A DNA stretch of 36,145 nucleotides, from the NCBI GenBank assembly GCA_944384925.1, contig CALWVF010000030.1, forward strand, positions 1-36,145. Reading direction: 5' to 3'. This document shows positions 8,382 through 16,399 of the stretch, piece after piece. The position numbers and the translations under genes were made by a program. The notes below the pieces were generated by a model. It searched no databases, had not been told where the DNA came from, and was given only the letters and a program-made list of their open reading frames with translations. Position 1 is the stretch's first letter; each line of letters starts with the position of its first letter. The DNA is from an uncultured Clostridia bacterium. GTDB taxonomy: Bacteria; Bacillota; Clostridia; Oscillospirales; Acutalibacteraceae.

Positions 8382-9284
8382 ATGAATCTAAATTTTAATT
8401 ATGAACTGCCTACATCAAATGTGCGTGAAAAAATTATAAACGAAATAGCAAATGAGTATAGTTTTGTTAAATGCGATACATTATCTAAAAGCTTATGTTT
8501 AAGAAAAATTGATTATATAAAATTAGGAAATATGTCTGAAGTAATATTGTTCGCTGGAGCATTTCATGGCATGGAATGGCTCACATCTTTACTATTGCTC
8601 CATTTTATAAAATCAATTTGTTATAGTATAAACTACAACAAACCCATATCAGATATACATATATCAAGATTTCTCAAAAAAAGAGGATTAATTGTTGTTC
8701 CCTGTGTTAATCCCGATGGAGTTGAAATATCTTTAACCGGTTCTCAAAGCGCTAAAAAGTATAAAGATTTAGTAGAGCTTATAAGCAATGGAAATACAAA
8801 TGATTGGCAAGCAAACGCTAGGGGTGTCGATATAAATCACAACTTTAACGCTGATTGGCATAACCTTCATATGCTAGAACAAAAGTCTGGTATACTAGGA
8901 CCATCAAAAACTCGATATGGGGGTGCATTTCCAGAAAGCGAACCCGAAACTAGAGCAATTACTAAATTATGCAGATCAATAAACGTAAAGCATGCTGTTG
9001 CTTTCCATAGCCAAGGAGAAGAAATTTATTGGGAATATGGAATAAATACCCCAAAAAAGTCAAAATTAATGGCTCAAATAATGGCTGCAAGCAGCGGATA
9101 TACAATGTCTGAACCAGAAGGATTAGCTGTAGGTGGAGGATTTAAAGACTGGTTTATACAAAAATTAAAACGCCCTGCGTTCACCATTGAAATAGGATCC
9201 GGTAAAAATCCTCTTCCTTTATCTGATTTGAAAGATATTTATAACAAATTAGAAGAAACACTTGTGTTAAATCTTATAATGTGA
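8382..9284 (+). CDS. M14-family zinc carboxypeptidase
   Basis: A 300-residue metallopeptidase. Zinc ligands are visible as HGME (His62, Glu65) and AFHSQG (His209). The substrate-binding Arg is in ARGVDINHNF (Arg147), and the catalytic Glu in AFTIEIG (Glu270). The NPDGVE and YGGAFPESEPET segments are also typical. Relatives include gamma-D-glutamyl-meso-diaminopimelate peptidases that trim cell-wall peptides, which is the likely role. No signal peptide or LysM domain is present, so it would act in the cytoplasm, perhaps in muropeptide recycling. GGGAGG lies seven bases before the ATG. A weak hairpin at about 9290-9313 follows. Confidence 0.88.
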   Translation: MNLNFNYELPTSNVREKIINEIANEYSFVKCDTLSKSLCLRKIDYIKLGNMSEVILFAGAFHGMEWLTSLLLLHFIKSICYSINYNKPISDIHISRFLKKRGLIVVPCVNPDGVEISLTGSQSAKKYKDLVELISNGNTNDWQANARGVDINHNFNADWHNLHMLEQKSGILGPSKTRYGGAFPESEPETRAITKLCRSINVKHAVAFHSQGEEIYWEYGINTPKKSKLMAQIMAASSGYTMSEPEGLAVGGGFKDWFIQKLKRPAFTIEIGSGKNPLPLSDLKDIYNKLEETLVLNLIM

Positions 9285-9384
9285 ATAATTTTTACCAAAT
9301 ACTTTGTAAAAATATAATATAATTATATAACAAATATATTAGCTTACAACTACAAATTAAACTATATGAGGAGGTTTTAGTCTT

Positions 9385-11448
9385 ATGAATTCATACAATG
9401 CAAAAGATATACTCAATATTTCTATTGTGGGTCATAGTGGCTCTGGCAAAACTTCTCTAGCTGAATCTATGCTATATGTATCGGACTCCATAAAAAAGCT
9501 AGGGAATGTAAACGCAGGAAATACTGTATGTGATTTTGAACCTTATGAAATAAGTAAAAAGTCATCTATTAGTACTTCTATTGCACAATTAAAATGGAAA
9601 AACAAGAAAATTAATTTATTAGATACTCCCGGTCTATTAGATTTAGAAGGCGAAGTTCGCGAAGCTATAAGAGTTTCTGAATCTGCTATTATCACAGTAG
9701 ACGGAAAATCTGGAATCCATGCTGGTACTGAAAAAGTAGTGAAATTAGCTAATCAGCAAGGATTATCAAAGATATTTTTTGTTAATGGGATTTGTGATGC
9801 AAGTTCGAGGTTTTATAAAGTATTCGAAAATTTAAAGGCAAAATTTGGCCCTGCTGTTTGTCCTGTTGTTGTACCGTTTATTGTTGATGGCAAAGCCGAG
9901 TGTTACATTAATTTACTTGAATACAAAGCTTATTCTTATTCTAACGGGCGAACGCTCGAAGTTCCTATTCCTGATATGGGCAATAGATTGAATGGTCTTA
10001 GGACAGCAATATACGAATCTGTTGCTGAAAGTAGCGAAGATATGTTCGATAAATATTTCTCAGGTGATTCATTTACTCCAGAAGAAGTTATGTCTGGAAT
10101 TAGCAAAGGTGTTAAAGAAGGTACTATATATCCTGTATTTTGTGGGGATGCTTTAAGTACATATGCTATTGATCAATTGTTAAACGGTATTGCTTGGCTT
10201 TTACCATCTGCAGATAATAACTCGAAAGAAATTGCAACAGATATTAATGGAAACTATGTTCAACTCTCAATAAATAAAGATGCGCCTTCCTGTGCTTACA
10301 TATTCAAAACTGTTATTGAACCCTTTATCGGAAAAATATCTTATTTAAAAGTAATGTCTGGAAAAATAAGTAAAGATTCAACACTTACAAATATGACAAA
10401 TGGTGAAAATGAAAAAATAAATAAAGTTGTAAATTTGATGGGTAAGGAGCAAAAAGAATGTGATTGCCTTAGCGCTGGAGATATAGGAGCTATATTAAAG
10501 TTACAACATTCCAATACAGGAGATACAATATGTTCTCCTATAAGAAAATTAATACTTGAAAAAGCAGAATACCCTGATCCTTGCTTTTCAATGGCTATAC
10601 ATTTAAACAATCATAGCGATGAAGATAAATTAACCCAAAATCTGGTTAAACTTACTGAAGAAGATCCATCTTTAAAAATTGGAAATAACGATGAAACACA
10701 TGAATTAATTATTAGCGGTTTAGGTGAACAACACCTAGATCTAGCTTTAAATAAAATAAAAAGCAAGCTTGGTTTTGAAATTGAATTTAAAAATCCCAAA
10801 ATACCATACAGAGAAACCATACGAAAATCTGTAAAAGTTCAAGGACGATATAAAAAGCAAACTGGCGGACACGGTCAATATGGAGATGTTTGGATTGAGT
10901 TCAGCCCTTGCGAAGAAAATTATTTTACTTTCGAAGAAAAAATTGTTGGTGGTTCTATCCCAAAAGGCTTTTTCCCTGCTATAGAAAAAGGGTTATTAGA
11001 ATCAATAAAAAAAGGGCCTCTCGCCGGATACCCTTTGGTTAATGTAAAAGCTACTTTATATGATGGTTCTTACCATCCTGTAGATTCTTCTGAAATGTCA
11101 TTTAAAATGGCAGCCTCTTTAGCATATAAAAATGGTATCAGTAAAGCAGACCCCATTTTACTCGAGCCTATTGGAAAGTTTACCATTAATGTAAACAATA
11201 ATTACACTGGTGATATCATCGGGGAAATAGCTAAACGACGTGGAAAAGTACTTGGCATGGATTCAGCAAACGATAATACTCAAATAATCGATGCTGAAAT
11301 CCCTTTAGCAGAAGCTATGGACTTTTCTACATTTATCCAACAAATTACTCAAGGCTATGGAAACTTTAAATATATATTTTCCCACTATCAAGATATCCCA
11401 GAAAATATTTCTAATAAAATATTAAATTTAGAATATCAAAATGCTTAA
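9385..11448 (+). CDS. EF-G-like translational GTPase (second, non-canonical EF-G)
   Basis: A 687-residue protein with all EF-G domains in order: G domain with Walker A GHSGSGKTS (about 16-24) and DTPG, then domains II-V, including the domain IV segment with GGHGQYGD and the EIPLAEAMDFST region near the end. It belongs to the divergent EF-G-like group found beside canonical EF-G in many Clostridia. The base-recognition motif NKxD is replaced by NGICD, so guanine specificity or GTPase behaviour may differ. AGGAGG lies about ten bases before the ATG. It is a single-gene unit ending at the terminator at 11476. The lack of ribosomal-protein neighbours also argues against its being the housekeeping fusA. 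Confidence 0.88.
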   Translation: MNSYNAKDILNISIVGHSGSGKTSLAESMLYVSDSIKKLGNVNAGNTVCDFEPYEISKKSSISTSIAQLKWKNKKINLLDTPGLLDLEGEVREAIRVSESAIITVDGKSGIHAGTEKVVKLANQQGLSKIFFVNGICDASSRFYKVFENLKAKFGPAVCPVVVPFIVDGKAECYINLLEYKAYSYSNGRTLEVPIPDMGNRLNGLRTAIYESVAESSEDMFDKYFSGDSFTPEEVMSGISKGVKEGTIYPVFCGDALSTYAIDQLLNGIAWLLPSADNNSKEIATDINGNYVQLSINKDAPSCAYIFKTVIEPFIGKISYLKVMSGKISKDSTLTNMTNGENEKINKVVNLMGKEQKECDCLSAGDIGAILKLQHSNTGDTICSPIRKLILEKAEYPDPCFSMAIHLNNHSDEDKLTQNLVKLTEEDPSLKIGNNDETHELIISGLGEQHLDLALNKIKSKLGFEIEFKNPKIPYRETIRKSVKVQGRYKKQTGGHGQYGDVWIEFSPCEENYFTFEEKIVGGSIPKGFFPAIEKGLLESIKKGPLAGYPLVNVKATLYDGSYHPVDSSEMSFKMAASLAYKNGISKADPILLEPIGKFTINVNNNYTGDIIGEIAKRRGKVLGMDSANDNTQIIDAEIPLAEAMDFSTFIQQITQGYGNFKYIFSHYQDIPENISNKILNLEYQNA

Positions 11449-11475
11449 ATTACAGTGAAAATATAGCATTACTTA

Positions 11476-11521
11476 AAAGGCATCTTTTAAATAATTAAAC
11501 ATCTTATTAAAAGGTGCCTTT
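11476..11521. terminator. Bidirectional terminator between converging genes
   Basis: A long stem pairs AAAGGCATC... with ...GGTGCCTTT (one wobble and one bulge). It lies between the EF-G-like gene and the converging small gene whose stop is at 11523. It is A-rich on one side and T-rich on the other. Confidence 0.75.
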
Positions 11522-11522
11522 A

Positions 11523-11810
11523 TTACACGCTTTCATTATCATTATCATCTTTTGATACGCCTAATCCCAAAGTTATACCAAAATCTACACCTTGCATAAA
11601 TTTTTCTATAAGTAGCATTTCTTGAAGTTCATTGCTAGCTTCTATAAATTCTATAAGCAACTTTTTTTCTTTTTCATTTAACTTTTCAAAGAGTAACTTT
11701 TGATAATTTTGTTTCATAACTTTCATATCTTCAGTACATCCACTTTTATATTTTGAAAAAGATTTTAAATAAATATGTTGAAAATATGAATTCCTCAAAT
11801 CATTAGACAT
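11523..11810 (-). CDS. Small unknown protein, possibly DUF6809-like
   Basis: A 95-residue acidic, helical protein. The central part is rich in Lys, Glu and Leu (KLNEKEKKLLIEFIEASNEL), and the C-terminal part reads FMQGVDFGITLGLGV. This pattern resembles small clostridial proteins ending in an F-x-x-G-F-x-L-G-x-x-L motif (DUF6809-type), but I cannot confirm membership. It is transcribed divergently from an XRE regulator, with a 105-base shared upstream region, so the regulator may control it. No signal peptide or membrane segment is evident. Confidence 0.6.
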   Translation of the reverse strand: MSNDLRNSYFQHIYLKSFSKYKSGCTEDMKVMKQNYQKLLFEKLNEKEKKLLIEFIEASNELQEMLLIEKFMQGVDFGITLGLGVSKDDNDNESV

Positions 11811-11840
11811 TTTAAAACTCCTATATTCAATTCAATGTAT

Positions 11841-11870
11841 AATATACACCACTTGTGATGTTTTAGTCAA
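11841..11870 (-). promoter_or_regulatory. Candidate promoter of the small unknown gene
   Basis: On the minus strand, TTGACT (11870-11865) and TATATT (11846-11841) are spaced by 18 bases, about 30 bases before the start at 11810. It lies in the region shared with the divergent XRE gene. Confidence 0.45.
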
Positions 11871-11915
11871 GCGTTAGTATATACGTCAATATAATAAAGT
11901 GAGAGGTGAATAACA

Positions 11916-12140
11916 GTGAAAAATTATGCAGACATTATTAGAGAGTTACGTCAAGACCATGATTTAGACCAAAAAGATGTTGCAAAAATTTTAGGGACAA
12001 CCCAGCAAGTCTACTCAAGGTATGAAAAAGGTATCAATGAAATCCCTGTTAGGCATATTATAACTCTATGTAAATATTATAGCGTTAGTGCCGATTATAT
12101 ACTAGGTTTGAAAAGAAAAGGTTTAAATAATCAACATTAA
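11916..12140 (+). CDS. XRE-family helix-turn-helix regulator
   Basis: A 74-residue protein that is essentially a single HTH_3 (Cro/CI) domain: IIRELRQDHDLDQKDVAKIL, then QQVYSRYEKG as recognition helix region, then the YYSVSADYILGL ending typical of clostridial XRE regulators. It probably binds DNA as a dimer. It starts with GTG at 11916, with GAGAGGTG seven bases upstream; no better ATG is available. It is divergent from the unknown gene at 11523-11810, suggesting local regulation of that gene, itself, or both. It has no extra sensory domain. Confidence 0.88.
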   Translation: MKNYADIIRELRQDHDLDQKDVAKILGTTQQVYSRYEKGINEIPVRHIITLCKYYSVSADYILGLKRKGLNNQH

Positions 12141-12309
12141 ACTTGCATTTACTAATAGCATGAAACTATCATAAATTATTCCACAACAATCTCCTGTTTA
12201 ATAATATTATATTCACCAACATTTTTCTTTATTATTATACTTAATTATAGCTTTTTTTACACATTTTTTATACTATAAAAAGCAAAATAAAGTATCCAGA
12301 AATATCTTC

Positions 12310-12341
12310 TTGCATACTGCTTGTACAAGTAATATTATAAT
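12310..12341 (+). promoter_or_regulatory. Candidate promoter of the mecA-like gene with a palindrome in the spacer
   Basis: TTGCAT (12310-12315) is followed after 17 bases by TATTAT (12333-12338), with TATAAT overlapping at 12336-12341. The perfect palindrome CTTGTACAAG (12320-12329) lies in the spacer and could be an operator. No gene lies elsewhere in 12141-12386. Confidence 0.45.
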
Positions 12342-12386
12342 AGTAGTAGGTATATTTATAAAGTATACAAGGGGGTGCCTGTTTTG

Positions 12387-12974
12387 ATGATTGATAAAAT
12401 TGATGAAACAAGGCTACTTATATCCCTTGCCTATGAGGATATGCAGTCTTTTAACCTTAGGTTTGATCAATTTCTTTGGAGCGATTCTAAATCCAGAAAT
12501 ATAATTAAAGATTTACTACAACAAGCAAAAGAGCAAACTGGCTTTTGCATTAACAATAAGCGCATGATGATTGAAGTATTCCCTAAAAGTGGTGGTTGTG
12601 TAATACTATTTACACTCTTATACGATAAGGCTAAAAATGTTAATCATCGATATAGAATAAAGAGAAAATGCAAGTGTTTTATATATGAATTTGAGACTTC
12701 TGAGTATTTAATAAGAGCACTAGAGCGAATTTTTAATTTAAAGTCTAACTTAGTAGATAGTAAAATTATATTATATAATAAATCATACTATCTTATTTTA
12801 TATTCAGATAATGCACCTACAATTCCCTTAAGCTTAATATTAAGTGAATATGGGTACTATACTTCAAGTAATGAAATATACATGTGGGATATATTTAAAT
12901 ATGGTACCACAATTTCTAATGCAAATGCAATATACGATATTGGAAATTATTTTAATAATAAAAACTTTTCTTAA
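12387..12974 (+). CDS. mecA: MecA-family ClpC adaptor protein
   Basis: A protein of about 195 residues with the MecA layout. The N-terminal substrate-recognition part (MIDKIDETRLLISLAYEDMQ, then FDQFLWSDSKSRNIIKDLL) is followed by a linker. The C-terminal ClpC-binding part contains FETSEYLIRALERIFNL, a SKIILYNKSYYLIL strand pair and a LILSEYG segment. MecA is known to deliver substrates such as ComK to ClpC-ClpP and to help ClpC assemble. ClpC and its regulators lie in the same window. The assignment rests on remembered family pattern; sequence identity is low. The ATG at 12387 is preferred because GGGGGTG lies nine bases upstream; a GTG at 12375 lies inside that site. Confidence 0.75.
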   Translation: MIDKIDETRLLISLAYEDMQSFNLRFDQFLWSDSKSRNIIKDLLQQAKEQTGFCINNKRMMIEVFPKSGGCVILFTLLYDKAKNVNHRYRIKRKCKCFIYEFETSEYLIRALERIFNLKSNLVDSKIILYNKSYYLILYSDNAPTIPLSLILSEYGYYTSSNEIYMWDIFKYGTTISNANAIYDIGNYFNNKNFS

Positions 12975-12983
12975 TGGTTGTAT

Positions 12984-13009
12984 CCCTCGTATATATTATA
13001 TACGGGGGG
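12984..13009 (+). terminator. Hairpin after mecA, possible terminator
   Basis: CCCTCGTATATA pairs with TATATACGGGGG across a short AT loop. The following sequence is only moderately T-rich, so termination is likely but not certain. Confidence 0.5.
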
Positions 13010-13176
13010 CTATTAATTTATTATTCTATAAGTAAATTATAATACTAAACTGCTTAAAACACTATATACCATAAATTTATAAATAAGCATTACATATGAA
13101 TAATAACCACCATATAGCAACATAAGATATACAAATATGCAATAAGTATTTTATTATAAAAATATATCAATTATAA

Positions 13177-13821
13177 TTATTCAATTCTCAACTTACTAAT
13201 AGCCTCTCTGTAATTATTCGATGAAAATATACTAGTTCCGGCCACACAAATATCTGTTCCAGCATCTTTAACGTATTTTATAGTTTCTTCATTAATTCCC
13301 CCATCGACTTCTATTAATAAATTATTATTTAAATTTTTAGCATATTTTTTTACTTCCCTAACCTTATCCATCATATCAGTCATAAAAGACTGCCCTCCAA
13401 AACCTGGTTCTACGGACATAATAAGTACCATATATATTTTATCTAAATAGTTAAAAATCTCATCTACTTTTGTTTTCGGCTTTATAGATAAACCAACTTT
13501 TACCCCATAACCTTTTATTAGTTCTATTGTTTCCGATACATTCGTTTCGGCCTCTACATGAAATGTTATCATATCTGCTCCAGCATCTACAAATTGCCTT
13601 ATATACTTATGTGGCTCCCGTATCATTAGGTGAACATCAAAAGGAAGATTAGTATATTTTCTAATGGATTTTGTTATTGATGGGCCAAAAGATATATTAG
13701 GAACAAAATTTCCATCCATTATATCTATATGTATCATATCTGCTCCAGCATTAGTAATATTTTTTATTTCTTGCCCCATATTAGCAAAATCACATGCTAA
13801 AATTGATGGTGCAATTTTCAT
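13177..13821 (-). CDS. rpe: Ribulose-phosphate 3-epimerase
   Basis: A 214-residue TIM-barrel enzyme interconverting ribulose 5-phosphate and xylulose 5-phosphate in the pentose phosphate pathway. Diagnostic segments: KIAPSILACDF at the N-terminus, HIDIMDGNFVPNISFGP (catalytic Asp and metal ligands), DVHLMIREP, SVEPGFGGQSF and EVDGGIN with the second catalytic Asp, then the phosphate-binding AGTSIF. Length is normal for the family. A GGGGG site lies eight bases before the ATG. It stands alone here, without the prkC/rsgA cell-cycle neighbours common in other Firmicutes. Confidence 0.96.
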   Translation of the reverse strand: MKIAPSILACDFANMGQEIKNITNAGADMIHIDIMDGNFVPNISFGPSITKSIRKYTNLPFDVHLMIREPHKYIRQFVDAGADMITFHVEAETNVSETIELIKGYGVKVGLSIKPKTKVDEIFNYLDKIYMVLIMSVEPGFGGQSFMTDMMDKVREVKKYAKNLNNNLLIEVDGGINEETIKYVKDAGTDICVAGTSIFSSNNYREAISKLRIE

Positions 13822-14025
13822 TTTTTATACCCCCAAAAATATGTATTACTTATATACAACTAAAATTTTACAATAATATCTAAGAAAAATCAATTGTATT
13901 TGTTATTTCTCGATTTTTTATGTATCGAAACTTGACAATTTGAAGCATTTTCACCAAATATTGCATGCCAAATAAATTTAAATTATAGTTAAAAAGAATA
14001 ATCAAATTTAAAGTTGGTGATATCT

Positions 14026-16377
14026 ATGAAATCAAAAATGTTTTATCTCAAACATATATTTGTAATTTTTATTAGCATATTCTTATTTTTAATTTCTATT
14101 CCTACATTCAAAACTTATGCAATTCCAAACTTACTCGAAAACGAATATATAAATTCCGAAGATATTCAAATATTTAAACATAAAACTGGTTTTATAATTT
14201 CAAGTAAAGGTGAAAGTGAAAATAGACTTTGCTATATAAGCAAAGCAGATCAAAATGTAATTAAAATGACTACCCTACCCAATCAATATACTAGCGTTGT
14301 AGCTTCTGTAGATTATTTATATACAATATATAACGCCACCATAGGTACTATTCCTTGCTTACAACTACAATATTATACACTTTCATCATTTAACAAAGAA
14401 CCTCTAGCCACCAAATATATAAGAGATATGCAAATTACAAATCCCTCATCAATTATATCCGATAAGGATAATCAATTGTATATCATTAATAATCAAAATG
14501 CAAGTGAAATATTACAATATGATATACTAAACAGCAATGTTTCTAATCGCAAAATAGAACTTAAAGATCACAATATAACTAAAATCTGTTCTAATATAAG
14601 CGGATCAATGATATATGCATTTACTGATGAAGGTAATTATTGTTTCCAAAAAGACACCGAACCAGTAAAACTTTCTGAAACAGCTTCAAACCTTAATTCA
14701 TTTGAATTTATAGATGATAATACAATTATAACTCCTAATGGAGATATTTATAAATGCAACAATAAAGATGGCATAAGCTTTGAATATTCATTTTCTACAT
14801 TAAGCAATACCACTTATAATATAGAAAGTTGTGTAATTAATTCTGGCATAGTAACCACCATAAATGATAATTTACTATACCTATTGGATTATAATAATGG
14901 TGAGCCAATAAGTCAATATAATTTTAACGGCAAATTGATTGGAATATCCTATTTAGATAATACTATAATTCTTATCACAAGTTACAATGATAATATATAT
15001 TATGAATTTATAGAGCCAAATTCATTTGAAAGTGTCCCTTGTAATACTGTTGAATTATCAGCTTCATCATTAACTAAAGACGAAATTATAGAATTTTGGA
15101 ACAACTCACTTCCATTATATAAAAATGATGATCCTATTTTTACATCTCAGCCTGATATTTCCAATTTTTCATCACTTGGCACTATATCTCAGACTGTACT
15201 TGACGATGGTATAAATTCTATAAACTTTTATAGAAACCTATATGGTGTTAACCCAATTACCGTAGATATATCTGAACCCCATATTGCTCAAAAGACAGCA
15301 ATGATGTTGGCACATGGTTATAATAATGCTAAACCGGAAAATATGAGCGAAGAATTTTATAAAGATGCTATTACAGGCTTTAATAATGGATATATCATTT
15401 CTTTAAATGATTCCATATCCTCTCCTATATGTCAAGCCATACATATACTAATGAATTCAAACTATGATTTCAGGCATAGCATCTTATATAATAACTTATC
15501 CACTATCGATTTTGGTTTAGCAACAAATTCAAGCGGAGAAACTTTTGTTGTAGTATATACTAATAGTACATTCCTTAGTAATTATACTTCTTATCCCATT
15601 ATAGGCTTATATCCATGCGATTTGATTAACTCTAACACTGTTTTTGATATTACTTTGCCAGAAAATATTTTCTCAGGGCAAAGAGGTAATACTGTTGTTA
15701 ATATAACAGATAATTCTAATGCAAATTATTCTATCGACACTTTAAATGGATTAAATATAATTAACAATAAAACTTTAACTTTTTATCTACCAAATAACTT
15801 TAATATTTCAGAAACATCTAAATTAAATTTCATTATTTACGGGCTATACAATAATCTTGGCGAACCGATGCAAGTTTCATATTCTATTGATTTTTTTAAA
15901 TTCCCAGAAATTGAACCTGATAATCCCGATACTCCAGATCAGCCTATAGAATATGAGTTTAGTAGTTCTAAATATAAAATCGATTACACTTTAGGTATAA
16001 TAACCGGTATAGAGCCTGGCACTAGTGTTACTAACTTTAAGAAAAACCTAAATGTTAAAGGCTACTCTATTAAAATAAAAAATTTATCGAACGAGGAAAC
16101 TACTAGAGGTTATGTAGGTACTGGCTGGGATGTTGAAATCTTGAAAAATTCTGATTTCTATGATAAATTTACAATAATTATATATGGCGACTTAAATGGT
16201 AACGGTAGAATAAATAATACAGATTCATATATACTATATAACTATTTATTAGGTAATTCATCATTAGATAGTTATTTCTTTTTAGCTGCTGATGTAAATC
16301 ATGACAACACGGTCAATGTTCAAGATTTACTTTTAATGGATAAGTATATAGAAGGAGTCAGCCAAATTATTCAGTAG
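14026..16377 (+). CDS. Secreted CAP-domain protein with C-terminal dockerin
   Basis: About 783 residues. A signal peptide (hydrophobic about 9-25, ending KTYA) is followed by about 350 residues of short beta-like repeats, perhaps a propeller-like fold. A CAP/SCP-like domain follows (about 390-515, including INFYRNLYGVNPI, MMLAHGYNN and FRHSILYNN), then an acidic Pro-rich linker (about 628-645) and an adjoining beta domain. The C-terminus is a type I dockerin: two EF-hand-like repeats, GDLNGNGRINNTDSYIL and ADVNHDNTVNVQDLLL (about 721-783). Dockerins bind cohesins, so the protein is probably displayed on a scaffold encoded elsewhere. The ATG at 14026 is preferred over TTG at 14014, which precedes the GGTGAT site. 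The next gene follows after 22 bases. Confidence 0.85.
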   Translation: MKSKMFYLKHIFVIFISIFLFLISIPTFKTYAIPNLLENEYINSEDIQIFKHKTGFIISSKGESENRLCYISKADQNVIKMTTLPNQYTSVVASVDYLYTIYNATIGTIPCLQLQYYTLSSFNKEPLATKYIRDMQITNPSSIISDKDNQLYIINNQNASEILQYDILNSNVSNRKIELKDHNITKICSNISGSMIYAFTDEGNYCFQKDTEPVKLSETASNLNSFEFIDDNTIITPNGDIYKCNNKDGISFEYSFSTLSNTTYNIESCVINSGIVTTINDNLLYLLDYNNGEPISQYNFNGKLIGISYLDNTIILITSYNDNIYYEFIEPNSFESVPCNTVELSASSLTKDEIIEFWNNSLPLYKNDDPIFTSQPDISNFSSLGTISQTVLDDGINSINFYRNLYGVNPITVDISEPHIAQKTAMMLAHGYNNAKPENMSEEFYKDAITGFNNGYIISLNDSISSPICQAIHILMNSNYDFRHSILYNNLSTIDFGLATNSSGETFVVVYTNSTFLSNYTSYPIIGLYPCDLINSNTVFDITLPENIFSGQRGNTVVNITDNSNANYSIDTLNGLNIINNKTLTFYLPNNFNISETSKLNFIIYGLYNNLGEPMQVSYSIDFFKFPEIEPDNPDTPDQPIEYEFSSSKYKIDYTLGIITGIEPGTSVTNFKKNLNVKGYSIKIKNLSNEETTRGYVGTGWDVEILKNSDFYDKFTIIIYGDLNGNGRINNTDSYILYNYLLGNSSLDSYFFLAADVNHDNTVNVQDLLLMDKYIEGVSQIIQ

Positions 16378-16399
16378 TATGGAAAGGAATTAATAACCA

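Noticed and set aside
9290..9313. Terminator after the carboxypeptidase gene
   Set aside because: TTTTTAC/GTAAAAA is a 7-bp AT-rich stem with a 10-base loop and no T tail on the plus strand; too weak to call.
13900..14025. Riboswitch or strong promoter before the CAP-dockerin gene
   Set aside because: TTGACA at 13932 lacks a good -10 at the right distance, and no conserved riboswitch core was recognised.
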